A stretch of 64,000 nucleotides of DNA from Cyanophora paradoxa. Lineage: Eukaryota > Glaucocystophyceae > Cyanophorales > Cyanophoraceae. The stretch's first letter is position 1. Every line of letters starts with the position of its first letter. A program made the position numbers and the translations under genes. Of the stretch, positions 30,985-43,300 are shown in pieces. The notes below the pieces were generated by a model. It did no database searches and was not told the DNA's origin. It saw only the letters and a list, made by a program, of their open reading frames with translations. Location of the stretch: assembly GCA_004431415.1 (NCBI GenBank), contig QPMI01000524.1, forward strand, positions 124,001 through 188,000, given 5' to 3'.

Positions 30985-33900
30985 ATGAGGTCCTCCGAGC
31001 CGACGTTTGAAGAGCCACGCGCCGGGCCTGTCCCCGTGCTGTATGTGAGGTGAGCCTGTCACGCCATGCGCCAGCTCGTGTTTAGCTCGCACCGTCGCGC
31101 TCTGGGCGAGCGGCATGCGCAGATGCCAAAGACCTCATGCATATGATCATGATCAGCTGCAGTCGACGTCAACCGGCAGTCGTGGCTCGCCGCCTTCCTC
31201 TGCAGAACCGGAGGAACCGCCTCGGACGCTTCTGGACAATCGGGGGAGCGTCTGGGAGCTCGTGGATCGCTTTCGGCGCGAATCGGACGGCTGTGTTGTC
31301 TTCGCCTGCGACGTGGGCCGGCAGTACCGGTGCGTCCAGCCCGCGCAGCTTCGCAGCTCTCCCTTCCTCGCTCCTCCTGTGATCGGGCGTCCGCATTCCG
31401 TGCCGGGGCCGCCGGCGGCTGTCAGCCTTTGGATTTCGGAGCAGCCGGCGCCGCCGGGGCGTGCTGGCGATGCGGTCGAGCTCCTCGTCGCTGGCCTTCG
31501 CGCCAGTGCGCCCGTCCTTCGCGATCCGAAGCGCGGCTGCCCGCCGAGGGCCGCCGCGAGCGCAGGCGCGCCAGGGCTGGCCGCCCGTGCCTGCGCACCG
31601 CAGCCGCTGCTCCGCTTTGATCCCAACTCGCCCTATCGCGTGAGTGCCTCGCGGCGGCGCCCCGCCCTCGGCCTCGAACGGTCGGGCGAGCGGTTCCTCC
31701 TCAGACGGAGCGGCACTTGGGCCTCGCGGTCGACTCCCTCGCCCTCCGCTTCTGCCCCAACGGCCTCTCCGACCCCCCGTTCGGGTCCGCCCCGATCCGC
31801 CCGATCCGGATCGGGCAGCGCGGCCGGTTGACTTGGCGCTGAGACGCGCGCGCAGGTTCCGGTGCTGCAGCGCCGGCCGCGGGCTCGGGTCCGGCAGGGA
31901 GGCGGGGTTCGAGGGGCCCTCCTTCGAGCTGCGCGTCACGTACCCCGCCACGCGCGCGGCGGTGTACGGCGTCCCCCTCGCCGCCGCCGTCCACTCGCGC
32001 CCCAAGAAGAAGGGGCCCCGGGACCCCCCGGAGGGCGGCGGCCTCCCCGCCGGCGCCTCCCCGCACGCATCCCCCGAGCCTCCATCCCCCGCCTGCCCGC
32101 CCCCTGCCCCTGCCCCCGCCCCCGCCCCCGCCCGCGTCCCATTCCGGCCCAAACGGCGACGCCTCGTCGCAAGCGATGCCGAGTGCGACGCCTGCGGCGA
32201 AACCATGGGGTACCGATCCCCGCCCCCCGAAACCCCTACCCCCACCCCATACCAACGCTTTCGGCGCAGCGATGACGACGCGTGCTCCCTGGCGGACCCC
32301 TTTTCTATTCTGTCGATCGGGGCGTCGACCTCAGATGCCGTCTCGCGGGGGTGCGCCTTCGCGTCGAGTGCCCGCCCGGGCCCCTGCCGCGCCCCCGCCC
32401 TGAAGCCCCACCAGGAGTCCCGGCGAGCCGAGGGCCCAGGCGCCGGCCGGTCCGCGAATCGTACCCCTGCACACGTCGTTCTGTCCTTCCCTCACCGAGC
32501 AGGGGTACAGGCACGCCTCACCAGTGGATTGACGACTCGGTCGTCAAGGTCCGCGCCGTACCCCCCGCCCCAGCGCTCAAGCCCCTACCCCGACTCAACC
32601 CCCCCCCCCCCCATCAACTTCCCCTACCTGACCTGACGTGACGCAGAGTCTCGAGACAATGTTCGTCGTTTCACAGCAGGCGTCGCGCCTCGCCTCCGGC
32701 AGGTGCCTTTGCCCTCCCCCTTCCACACCGTCTTTCCCTGCTCCCCCGCCCCCCTCCCCCCCCCGCCCCCCTCCCCGCAAAACATCCCATTCGCCCCTCA
32801 ATAAGAACAACCTCCTCTCTCCTCTCTCCCCAACCGCCCCTTCCCCCCCCCTCCCCCCCCCGACGCTTTCCCAAGGCCGCGGGGACTGTTTGCGGAGGCG
32901 GACGGCCTCGTCCAGCGGGTACGAGCTGTCTTCGCCGGAGCGGGTACAGAAACAGAGGGACCCCTCCCCCCAGACAAGGTCCACTCCGCCCCCTCCCCCT
33001 GCCGGCCCCATTCCCCACTTCCCGGCTTTCAGTGTTCTGCGTCCTGAAAGCTCGGGCAGATTGTACCCCTCCACGGCGATCCGGCGGAGGCCGTCAGGCA
33101 AATCGAGGAGCTCCTCTGCGCTACCCCCCTCCGCTCCCTGTCGGGGGTAGGCCCACGTGCTGTGGCGAGGCAGCCGTGGCTGAGCGGCGGGTGGCCGCAG
33201 ACGGAGGAACCCGGGGGGGCGGGGGGGGCGGGGGACGAGACCTACGGATTCGTACCCCCGGACGAGGAGGAGCCGAGCCCCCCGGGGGCGCACGCGTACG
33301 CCGGCGAAGAAGAGCGGACGGCCGCCGACGCGCGCCTGGAAGGGGTACGGCCTGCTGCCCTCACGCTGCTGGACCACGGCGGCGCCTCTGACGCCGCTGT
33401 GGCGCCGGCAGCTCGTGGCGGGAACGGTGGCCGGCAGCGCGCAGGCCGCCGACTTTCTCTTGCATGCGCTGGGTGCGAGGCCCCGGACACCCCCCCCCCC
33501 CCCCCCCCCCCTTCCCGCCTTCCGATCCCCTTCCTCCTCCCCCCTCCCCCCCACCCCCACCCCACCCCTACCGCCCACTCCTCACCCACCCCTTCTCCCT
33601 CCTAACTCGTCTTCCGCGCTCGCCAGGATCCGAACCCGTGCTCGATTCGTACCTCTTCCGTACCCCCGCGGCATGAAGCAGGCGCGGCCCACGCCGGCCG
33701 GCCGGCCCCTCGGGCTAAGTACCCCGGGGGCGCCGCGATCAGATGCGGGAGGCGTTCCGGGCGGTGCGGGCGGGCGCCGGCTCGACGGGCCCCGAGCGGG
33801 CGGCCATCGCCGGCCTCCTCGCCTCCGCCCACGCCGGGTGCGACCTAGCTTCCCCTTGCTCCATCTTTGGCTTGGGCTCCCCCCTTCCCGAGCTTCTTTC

Positions 33901-36900
33901 CTTTTCCTCTCCCTCTGATCTGTCACCCTCCCTTCCAGCATCGCCGCCGCCCGAAACGGGCACATGTGCGCTCCGCCTTCCCCCCCCCCCCCCCCCCCCC
34001 CCCTGCACTGACTCTTTCGGGCGCCGCTGCGGTCGGCGTGCGCAGCGGCGAGCTGAGGGCGGCCTGCGAGCGCGCGTGGGCCCTCGCCACCTCCGTCCTC
34101 CACGACTGGATCGGGTGCGCATGCTTCGGATCCTGGATCCTGAGGGGGTAGACAACGGCATAGAGCGCCTGCGGGGCTGTTGGATCGCCTGTGGCAGTCA
34201 CGGGAGCTGACTGCTGCTGCGCCGTCCGCCCCGCCCCGCCCCGCGCCGCGGCGCGCCGCAGGCTCGTGCTGGACCTCGTGCCCGTGCCCGTCGCCCCCTT
34301 CATCGCCCTCTGCCGCCACGCCGCCCACGCCGTGCGCCGCCGCGACCGATCGTGGGGCTCGCGCGCTTAGACCGCCTTCCGGGAGACTCGCGATCGCTTA
34401 GCTGCCTGCTTCCACAAGCGCGGCGCATGGGCCCGGCCTCCGACTGAGCGAGGTTTCGGGGGCAGGCGCGGGGGCGGCGGGGCGAGGAGCCGCTGCTCCT
34501 CGCGCAGGCGCTGCTCTGGCTCGGCACCCGCCTCCTCCAGGTGGCCCCTCCGGCCGCGAGAGGCGCCGGCGCCGCGCCGGCCCCGCGCGGCGCCGCTGAG
34601 CGGCCGGGCGCAGACGCGGCGGGACGACGAGGCCCTCGGCCACCTCTTCTCCGCGTGCGCTCCGCCCTGCTCTTCTAGAGGGCCGACTTCGTAACTCCCC
34701 GCTCGCTTTTTGCATCTCTAGCTGCGCGTCCGCGTCTTTCCTCCCCCTCCCTCGAGCTTGCTCCCCGGCGTCTTGCCCCTCTCCCTCCCGCCTCGTCTCG
34801 AGCCTCGAGCCTCGCCGCCGGCAGGTGGTCCCTCCTGCGGGGCGCCGGGCTGTACCCCAGCCGCGAGGAGGCCTGGGCCATCCGCCTCATCGCCCAGAGC
34901 TACGGTGCGCCCGCCGCCCGGGCCCCCGCGCCCGAACCAAGAGACCTAGAATCACTAGCGACGCTAAGAGCAATCTAGCGACGCTAAGAGCAATCTTTGA
35001 GCCGCGAACCTTCTATAATCTTGCGTCCTGGTGCCTAAAGTGCACGTTGGAGTAGCGGCGTTGTAGGAGATCTAGAAGAACGGTCAGGCGACGCGGGGTG
35101 GGCTGAAGCGCGCGCTGCGCACGCGTCCCGCGCGGGGCGGCCTCGAGTGATCCCGGGGGCCGGCGGGCGGCGCGGGGGGCAGTGCGGCGGGACATGCTGC
35201 GCGAGGCCTCCGAGATCGTCGGGGCGATCTACTGGTCCGCCCTGCCCCGCCCGCCCTCCATCCCCACCAAGCGCCCCGCCCTATCGGTTGCTCTAGGCCT
35301 GCGCTCTAGGACTTGGTGTGCTGGCGGGGATGAGAGTCGGGGGCGCTCGCGCCGCGCAGGTTCGAGGACGGGCCGGAGGACCGCGTGCTCGAGCTCTGGG
35401 CCACCTGCACCCTCCGTGCGCCCCCCCCGCCCCGCCCCGACCGGCCCGCGAAGTGCGGGGGCCGGCCCTTGGCTGACGGCCGCCCCGCGGGGCCGGGGCG
35501 GGGCGAAGTGATGTACCAGGCGAAGGCGGGCCTGCCCCTGGAGGCCCTCCTCGACCGCACGGCCGCCGTCCTCGGCCGCCTGCCCCCCGAGCACCCCGAC
35601 ACCGGTGCGGCCCGGAGCTGGGCCCCCAGAGCCCTTCCCTTTACATGGCTAGGCCGATCTATCTATCTAGACCTCGAGTTTCTCTCGCACCAAGGGTAGA
35701 CTCGCGATCCCCCGATCGCGTTTCGCGCACCCCGACCCAGGCCCCTCTGACGTTCTGCGTGCAGACATCCTGCAGGCTGTGATCCCCGTAGCCACCGCCT
35801 TCATTCACATTAAGAGCGGTGCGCCCATGTGATCGCAAAGATCAGCCAGCCATAGTTCTGGTGTGCGATCGCGCATCGGAAGGCGGCGCGGCCTCTGCCA
35901 GCTATCTAGCGCTGTCTTTCGACATATATGTAGTTTTTCTACAGCGGTGCGCGGCCAAGTCAGCGGTCTGCCCGAAGCAGCAGTTCGATACAGCGAGGCT
36001 CGCCGGGCGGAGGGCCGCACTCTCTGCCCCGCGCGCCTCGAAGTGTGACGCCGGCGCGCCCCGCAGGCTCCTACTTGAAGGCAGTCCTCGCGTACCGCAA
36101 GGCCCGCCCCGGGCCCAGCCCTCGCGCACCCCTCGCCCAGCGGAGCCCGTCGCTCGAGCTTGATGCTTCTCGCTGCAGGCGATGGTGCTGCTCTCGCAGG
36201 CGCCCTGGACGTACATGTGCGACTTTGTCACTTCGTTCGCCGTCAATTTCTCAGGGTGCGCGGTGGCTTCTAGGCGACCCCGTTCGACGAACCGGGGCAG
36301 AGCGCTCCGGAGAGGCCTGGGGCTGTTGGTGACCGGGGGGCCGGGGCCGGGGGCAGGTCGGAGCCGGCGTCGCTGGCCCGAGGCGTGCGCATCGCGGCGG
36401 GGCTCCAGCGCCTCTTCGACTGGACGTGCGCCCCGCCCCTCGCCTCGCCCCGCCCCTCGCCCGCCGCACGAGCCAGAGAGGCCGGCTTCGACGAGGTCGA
36501 CGAGGGCTGATGGCGGTGCGCGCAGGGACTCGACCCCGGTGCTCGCCCACTTCCTCGCCCTGCTCGGGCGCCTCTACATGCGCTGCGGCGACCCCGCCAG
36601 CGCCCAGCGCGCCTTCCACGAGGCCCTCGCGGTCCGCTCTCGTGTATATCGCTAGATCAAATTAAACTAAACTACATTAGAAAGACATTAGAGCTACACT
36701 AGCGCTAAATGAGAGCTATAACATCTTATCTAGACCTCGGTTCCAAGCGGCCGTCGCGGTCCGCTCTGCATAGATCGAACTGCGCCCGAAACACGCGTTG
36801 ACGCAATGGGGCTCTCCGAAAGTTCGTTCTCTGCCCTGAAATTAACTTATACGGGCATTAAGTTTTTAACGTATGAACATATTCGTCGAATGAACGAAAG

Positions 36901-37221
36901 CTCCCCTATTATAATTAGAGTTGTGTTGGAGCTTGGTCGCAGGAGACCTTAGATTTGTGGGAAGGAAGGGGGAGGGGGGGGGGGGGGGGGGGGGGGAGGG
37001 GCCGATTGAGGCTGAGCGGGTCGTTCATTCTGAAATGGTTCGCTAATCGAAGTCGGTATTTGCGCATGCAGGCGTACGGCAAGTTCGGCGGTATATTCCC
37101 CCGGGACCACCCGCGCATCTGCTTCCTCCGCCTCGCCCTCGAGACCTGCCTGGGCTCTCCGCGCCCCCGCCACGTGTCGCGCGCGAGGCTTTCGTCGGCG
37201 ATGGGGTGCAACGAGCATTAA
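30985..37221 (+). CDS. Intron-rich gene of unknown function with TPR-like C-terminal exons
   Basis: ATG at 30985 opens MRSSEPTFEEPRAG. Supported 5' exons join in frame: 30985-31049 (GTGAG donor), 31180-31329 (GTGCG), 31426-31639 (GTGAG), 31705-31784 (GTCCG) and 31856-32209 (GTACC). They encode segments such as LLDNRGSVWELVDRF, LLRFDPNSPYR, LALRFCPNGLSDPPFG and a Pro/Ala-rich linker ending in CDACGETMG. From 32.3 to 36.6 kb many short helical exons follow (AVRQIEELLCATPLRSL near 33,090; LLAQALLWLGTRLLQ near 34,500; LREASEIVGAIYWSAL near 35,200; LLSQAPWTYMCDFVTSF near 36,190). The end, LGRLYMRCGDPASAQRAFHE (36,560) and FPRDHPRICFLRLALETC (37,097), fits tetratricopeptide repeats of the kinesin-light-chain/nephrocystin type. 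Stop TAA 37219-37221. Middle exon boundaries are not resolved, and more than one gene is possible. Confidence 0.5.
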
Positions 37222-37645
37222 CCGTTGAAACGTTGATCGTGAGCTACATTCATGTTCGATGAAATACATGTAGTACAGTGAGGTGGGAGATGGTGATGTA
37301 CATGTGCATTATGACCTAGTTACCACTGACTTACCAGTAGCTTAGACTAGAATCGGCGTATTCGGCCTCTTAGACATGTACAGTACTAGTACTGAGTTCT
37401 GTAGTGAAGCCGGAGTAACCTGGAATTTCGGAAGCAATTGCAATATATGTATAATACTATGATAAAAGAACCGCTGTACGTATACTACTGCGGCTGTAGT
37501 GCACGTGTGACGTGGCAGGCTCTGGCAGCCTGCATGCGCAGCCTGGCAGCTAGATCGATCCAGAGCTGGCCGGCACTGCCCGGCAGCGGCCCAGCCGAAC
37601 AGCTGGCTGGCTGGTTTTGGACTTTTGAGCTGGCCCGTCGAGGCA

Positions 37646-38330
37646 TCATGATGCGTCAATTATGATCCATCATGATCGATCATGATCATGACGTCTTCCC
37701 GCGATCAGAATCGTTTACCAGGGCATTTCCCACTCCTAATTCGCTGCGCGGGCTCTCTGCTGCGTTTCTTATGCATCGCGACGTGTTTAAGACTCGTTCC
37801 TGACCAGTCTGGATAGATATTGGGCCCAGGGTTCGCCTGAAAGAGGCCCAGACCCCCCTCTTCCCGGCCCATGGCCAAGATTTCAAAAGTTTTTGAGGCA
37901 GACGATCGCGAGTGGTTGATCAACCTCCTTCAATGTCAAGATGGTGTGTTATGTGTTTTAAAAGCTGTGTTAAGCGTCTCCGCGCCCATTCTCAAACTGC
38001 GAATCGGTGCGATCTTGCATCGCCAGTGGCTAAGGGTGGTGCCCCCTGTACCCCCCACGGCACCACAGCAGCCTTTCAACATCGTCAGAATCGCTCCAAA
38101 CCTCCTCTGACTAGCGTATACGGTGTCTTCAAGCTGTATAGATCGCATAAGAGGTTGTTAAAACAGCGCAGGCGACCAGAAACACCGTTCAAACACGAGA
38201 TTTGTGCACACACACCGTTTGCACTGTACAGGTACCCCCCCTCACATCATGATGACGATCGATATCATCATAATCCGAGGTCATCATGATGCGTTAATTA
38301 CGTCTCATCATGATGGCGTCATCATGACGT
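37646..38330 (+). repeat. ~590-bp unit flanked by ~48-bp imperfect direct repeats of ATCATGATG type
   Basis: The stretch starting CATCATGATGCGTCAATTAT (37,646-37,692) recurs as CATCATGATGCGTTAATTAC (38,283-38,329). Each copy ends in further ATCATGA words. Between them is unremarkable unique sequence. It could be a solo element with terminal repeats, or a slippage product of palindromic words. Confidence 0.5.
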
Positions 38331-39431
38331 GCGCATCATGATGACAGCACTACGACGCTGGCCATGGCTGGGGGATCGGCTCCAGGCTAGAGGTAGGGCT
38401 TGAGGGGGAGGCTTGATAACATCAAGCCCTGGGGCTGGCTGGCTGGCCAGCTGGCCTGGCCAATTGCAAGCTGTCGGCTCCGAGGCTCCTAGCTGGAGGC
38501 TGCAGCTGGCCGCCAATTGCAAGTTTTTTTTGCAACTGGCCGGCCAATTTTAGGCTGGAAGCTGGCGGCCGCGGCCAGCCCCGGGCCGCTGGCAAGGCTT
38601 CGCCGGCTTGGGCTGGCCCGCTGGCCAGAGGGAGGGCAGGCTGGCCAGTGCCCTATACATATATACTTCTAGTACAAGCTACCGCGGCCGGCGCGCTACC
38701 GCCAGGCTGCGCCAGCCTACCGGTAGCACTTTGACTTGGCATTCAATGATCGGATTTCAAAATAACTGCAACTTGGCAAGTTTGCAATGATTTCATGGCC
38801 GCGGAGGCTTTGCAATGATGTCGTGGGGACTCGTGGCCACAGAGGCTTTTAGAATTTTCGCGTTTTTTTCGAGAATCTGAAGTACTCGGATCCTCTTTGT
38901 GATCAGCTCTTTGCGACCAGCGACTCAGGGTGGTGAGTCAGGGAAGTCAGGGCCTGGTAGGCTAGCGCTCTATAGCTAGCGGCGGTCTACTAGGCCGCGG
39001 GCTACCGCCGCATACCGGTAGGCGGCGGTGGCCTCGAGCTCTAGCCTCCAGTCCCGGACCCCCGGTACCGTGGTACGCCGCTCTACCGTAGTACTAGGCT
39101 AGTACATGCCATACTATGATATGCCGCAGTCACGGCCGCGGTGCGGGCCTGTAGGCCCTGTACGGGCCCTGTACGGGCCCGGCCCGGCCCGGCGGGGAGA
39201 GCGGTCCTCACCATCACTGGCATGGATATGGCATGGTCAGATTCTGAGGCTGAATCGGAATTAGATGAACCACCGTGGCACACAGTCGCACACTGGCCCA
39301 GTGGCCGCCGGGCACTGTGGGGCACATGCACTGCGGCATGAACCACTTGCATATACAAGGCCTAGACGGAGCTCGAGGCTAGACCGTGAGACTGGCAGCT
39401 GCAGCCGCTGAGCTTTCTTCCGAAGTTCGAG

Positions 39432-39462
39432 CGACTCGGCGACTCGGCGAGTCGCCGAGTCG
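39432..39462. repeat. Perfect palindrome with 15-bp arms
   Basis: CGACTCGGCGACTCG is followed after one G by its exact reverse complement. The arms themselves contain a GACTCGGC repeat. It could extrude a cruciform or bind a dimeric protein. Confidence 0.6.
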
Positions 39463-40349
39463 GCCGCGCGAGACCTCCACTGGGCCAAATTGCGCATGCT
39501 CGCAAACTTACTAGGCTTTAAGGTTCACGGTTACAACTAGATAAGCCGCTGAGCCGCCGGCGCTGCGCTGAACTTCGGGACCCCGCCGTTACCCCCGGGC
39601 CCGTGGGCCGTGGCAGCTTAGCCGCAGCTATCGTAGTACTAGCTATAGGCTACAGGCTACAGCCTGCTTCTACCGTAGTACCGTAGTACCTGCAGCCTGC
39701 AGGCTGCAGCCTGCAGATCCGGCCTCTCGATCCTGCCGCCGCAGCGCAGCTCGACTTTTCCAACTATATTTACACTAAGTTATAAGCCTTAAGCTTGGAC
39801 GTATTATGGTAGGCTCGAGCTCTGCTAGCTATAGTACTAGGCCATATATAGAACTTTAGTTGGCGTTAGCGCAGCGGGCGCTATTGCAGTCCTAGCTATA
39901 GGCCTGACTGCTGCAGTGCTGCAGCGGATCAGCACCCCCAGCTGTGCACGTGCAGTCGGAGGCTCGGATCCGGAGCACCTGCCGCGGCGAGCCATTTGTA
40001 CATATACAGCGTCACTACCAGGCGCGCGCTAGCCCAGATGCAGGGATCGTAACGGTGTGCATTCATGCGCGCACCTGTAAACGTCAGCTGCTGTGCGTAT
40101 GCATGTGCACGTGGGGCACATATACGGTTGTGCGCCAGTCCACACGTACGCCATCGACGTACGCTACAATGTGTACATTTGCGTATACGCTCCAGCAACA
40201 TGTACAGCATGTACAGCAAGGATTCGGATCCGCAGCTGCAGACAGCGTTCCCGGCCGCACCCGCTCATGCTCACAATCAAATACTCATCTATAGCTACAT
40301 AGCTATAGCTAGATCCCCGCCACTCTCATGTCTTCACGTGGCCATATTC

Positions 40350-43300
40350 ATGATCTTGGCGGCTTCGCTATATGCACGCCTCGCTGTGCCGGTGGCCGCG
40401 CAGACGATCTCATTCCAGGACCCCTCTACTCTCGACATGTTCTTGAAGGCATCAGTTGTTCTTGCTTTATGTTCACGCGGACGGCTTCTGTGCTGATCAG
40501 ATTTGATTTCCCTCTTCAACGTTTTTCAGGGTGATTATCTGGAGGTATGTACATGCATATGCCCGGCCCGGGCCAGATGATAGATTTTCCGCCCTTCTGA
40601 ATCAAAGCAACGCATTAAAATTGAATTCGCATCCAGATTGGCATTCACTTTGCCGGGAGCTTTGGAACGTCTACCTCGCCTCCTCCCGAGCTCGGCTTTC
40701 ACCCGTGCGCTCTCTAACAGCTCGCCTTCACACGCTTGCTGCCAAAATCCATGTATAATGCTGCATCCGTGGCGCGCATGCGTCAGATATCAAGGAAAGG
40801 TTGGAATGGTGGTATGTAGCCCCATGCATTCGAATTTGGATTCTATTGCACTATTACTGGCTGGGTTGCGATGATATGGCGTGCCGCACAGCTTGACCAG
40901 GATATGGATGGCTTCGATGTTGGAGATCCACCCTAGTGAGCACGCGATTAGATTTCAGTAGCTATTAGTGAGCGCGAGCATCCCACTTCCAGTTTGACCC
41001 CTCTTTGTTTGCTCTTTTCTGCCGCAGCTCCGGAGACTACGTTCGTTTTTCTATATGCCTGTATACCTACACATCGGCATGTGCAAATGCGCCCCTCGTC
41101 CGTGTGACAGTTTATCCCGGGATCCCCCGAGGAAGGATTTACGCTTCAGTGGACTGCAAATGGCCAAACGTTCACGAGATCCAACTTCGGGCTCATGGGC
41201 GTCTACGAGGTCTGCTGGCTATATATATATAGGCGTACGCATACGTGTATACGCAGTTGTCAACGCGGCTATATCTGCCTAACATGCCGAATGCATATGC
41301 GTACACAGGATTAATATATTGCTTGATGGTTAGCTCCAAATTGATAATGAACGCGCGCTGCGTACGCAGATTCCAATGTTGTACCTCGTCGATCGGAGTA
41401 CCCCGACTTCATGTGCCGCGCAATGGGCCGGTCTTGTTGAAGGCGTACTGCAAATCACCAAGTACATCAGCTTTCCTCAAGCAAGTTTCCGTGCTCATGC
41501 CCTGGCAGTCAAATGAAAAGCTTAACTCGTTTGCGCAGAACGCGCTCTACTTCACTGAAGTAGTGCGTACTATTAATCCAACTCATCCACAAGTTAAGTG
41601 CATCGATCGCAAGCAGATTGAAATCAAGAACCTGGGTACTACACCGCTTACTGAAGTATACTACATGCACAACCTGGGTGAGATACTTCAGCGCGACGTT
41701 CAGACTATAATCTGTTCACAGTTTCCTTGCTGACGGCTTCACGATCAGATCCCGACCAAGAAAGTCCGTGGGGAGGAGGCTCAACGACTACGAACAAGAT
41801 TAACGCGCAGGTCGACGCTGCCTCATTTGCGGTGAGAACTCCGCGCCACAGAGCCCCGCAAGCGCGCTCGAAACTCGTTAGCGATTGCATAATCTTTGCT
41901 GGCAGACTGTCGCTACAGGTTGCCTTGCCTGGGTAGAGGCCACCGGACTGGTATATAACCTACCAGCATAATGCTCACTTCAAAAAGGTCCCTCTTTTTA
42001 CTTTGCCCTTCAGGTGCACGGGCAACACATATCGTTATGCACTTCTTCCTGCAACGCTCGCGCGTCGTACGGCGGCTTCTCAAATCGCGACCCGCTCTCA
42101 TTATACAACAATGCAGAAAGCCTGACAGTAGGCTCTACGGTGCACTGGTCATACATGACGAAAGCTTACGCATGGTATAATTTGTTCGCTCTTCGCGCAG
42201 CACGAGGGGGACGAGGCCATATCGCTAGTGTACAGATTCCCTGTCATAAATCCGGGCGAAAGTGTCCTTTTCAAGACCGCATTCGCCCTTGAGAGCTTTT
42301 TAGGCGTCGCTGCCGCCTTGGAATCTACGAGTTCTCCACCATCCCCTCCAGAGTACGTGTTCGTGGAGCTCCCTGTCACACCGAAGCCTCCGACGTACGG
42401 TTCGTCATCCATCTTCGGACTCCCGCAGCACTTGACATCGGGCATGCTCTCCGGATCCTGCCCAGGCGCTCTTTTCGGCATCTTGTATGGGACGCGCGGG
42501 CCACGCTCCATCAGTGTTCCGGAGTTGAGCTTTGGCCCAGAATTCAGTATCGAGTTCTGGATACAGCCAAGACAGGATCAGGCATTTGAGGGCTGCCTCA
42601 TAGGTCTGCCGAATTCGACGTCGATACCTTTCTTCAGCTTCGAGCGCGAAACCTAATTAATTATAACGCATGCGCATGCCTCTTACTGACCGCGGCCGAT
42701 CAGACTTCGGAAACCCCCCTGTCTTCACAAAAGCTAATATTCACGGGTTCATTGTATCATTCTGCCCGTCATCCACCTCGATCTGCAATGCAAGTTGCTC
42801 CTATACTGCAGCTGTGGGTGTATCTTTCGATTCTGTTTGGGCTCTGATATATAGTCCTGCACAGGTTCACTCTGGGAAACTCGCACTACTGGTTGACGTT
42901 TACAGCTCTTCGTCAACGAGAATAGATCGTGTTCTTCTGTTCGAAGGTGCTGACGGCATCCCGGTGCGCCGGGCGCACTTTCAATTCACTTTCTGCTACC
43001 GGTACCTGTATGATCATGAGCTTGTGGTGCTCACATGCGCTTCGAATGAATCAGATCTCGGGTACAGCGTGGGCGCACGTGGCCGTGACGTGGAGCTCGC
43101 CCGACAGCAGTGGCGCGAGCGCAGTCAAAGCGTACTTGAACAGAAACCTTGTCAGCTCAAAGACTGGAAAGGCAGTGCCCACAGCGGTGCGGGCGCAGAA
43201 CTTTTTGGGGAAGGCTAACGGGTTCGGTAAGCCGTACGCGACGAACGTCCTTGTCGGCGATTTCCGCTGGTGGCCGGGCACGCGGACCGCAGAAGAAATC

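Larger units (their letters stand above)
37222..40349. other. Repeat-rich spacer, no gene recognised
   Basis: Spacer where the sequence turns less GC-rich. It holds ATCATGATG palindrome clusters (listed separately), GCTGG-rich sequence at 38,420-38,650, a perfect palindrome at 39,432-39,462 and CAGCCTGCAGGCTG repeats near 39,690. The GCTGG-rich sequence resembles the 61-kb array in words such as GGAAGCTGGC. Frames are short. Confidence 0.5.
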
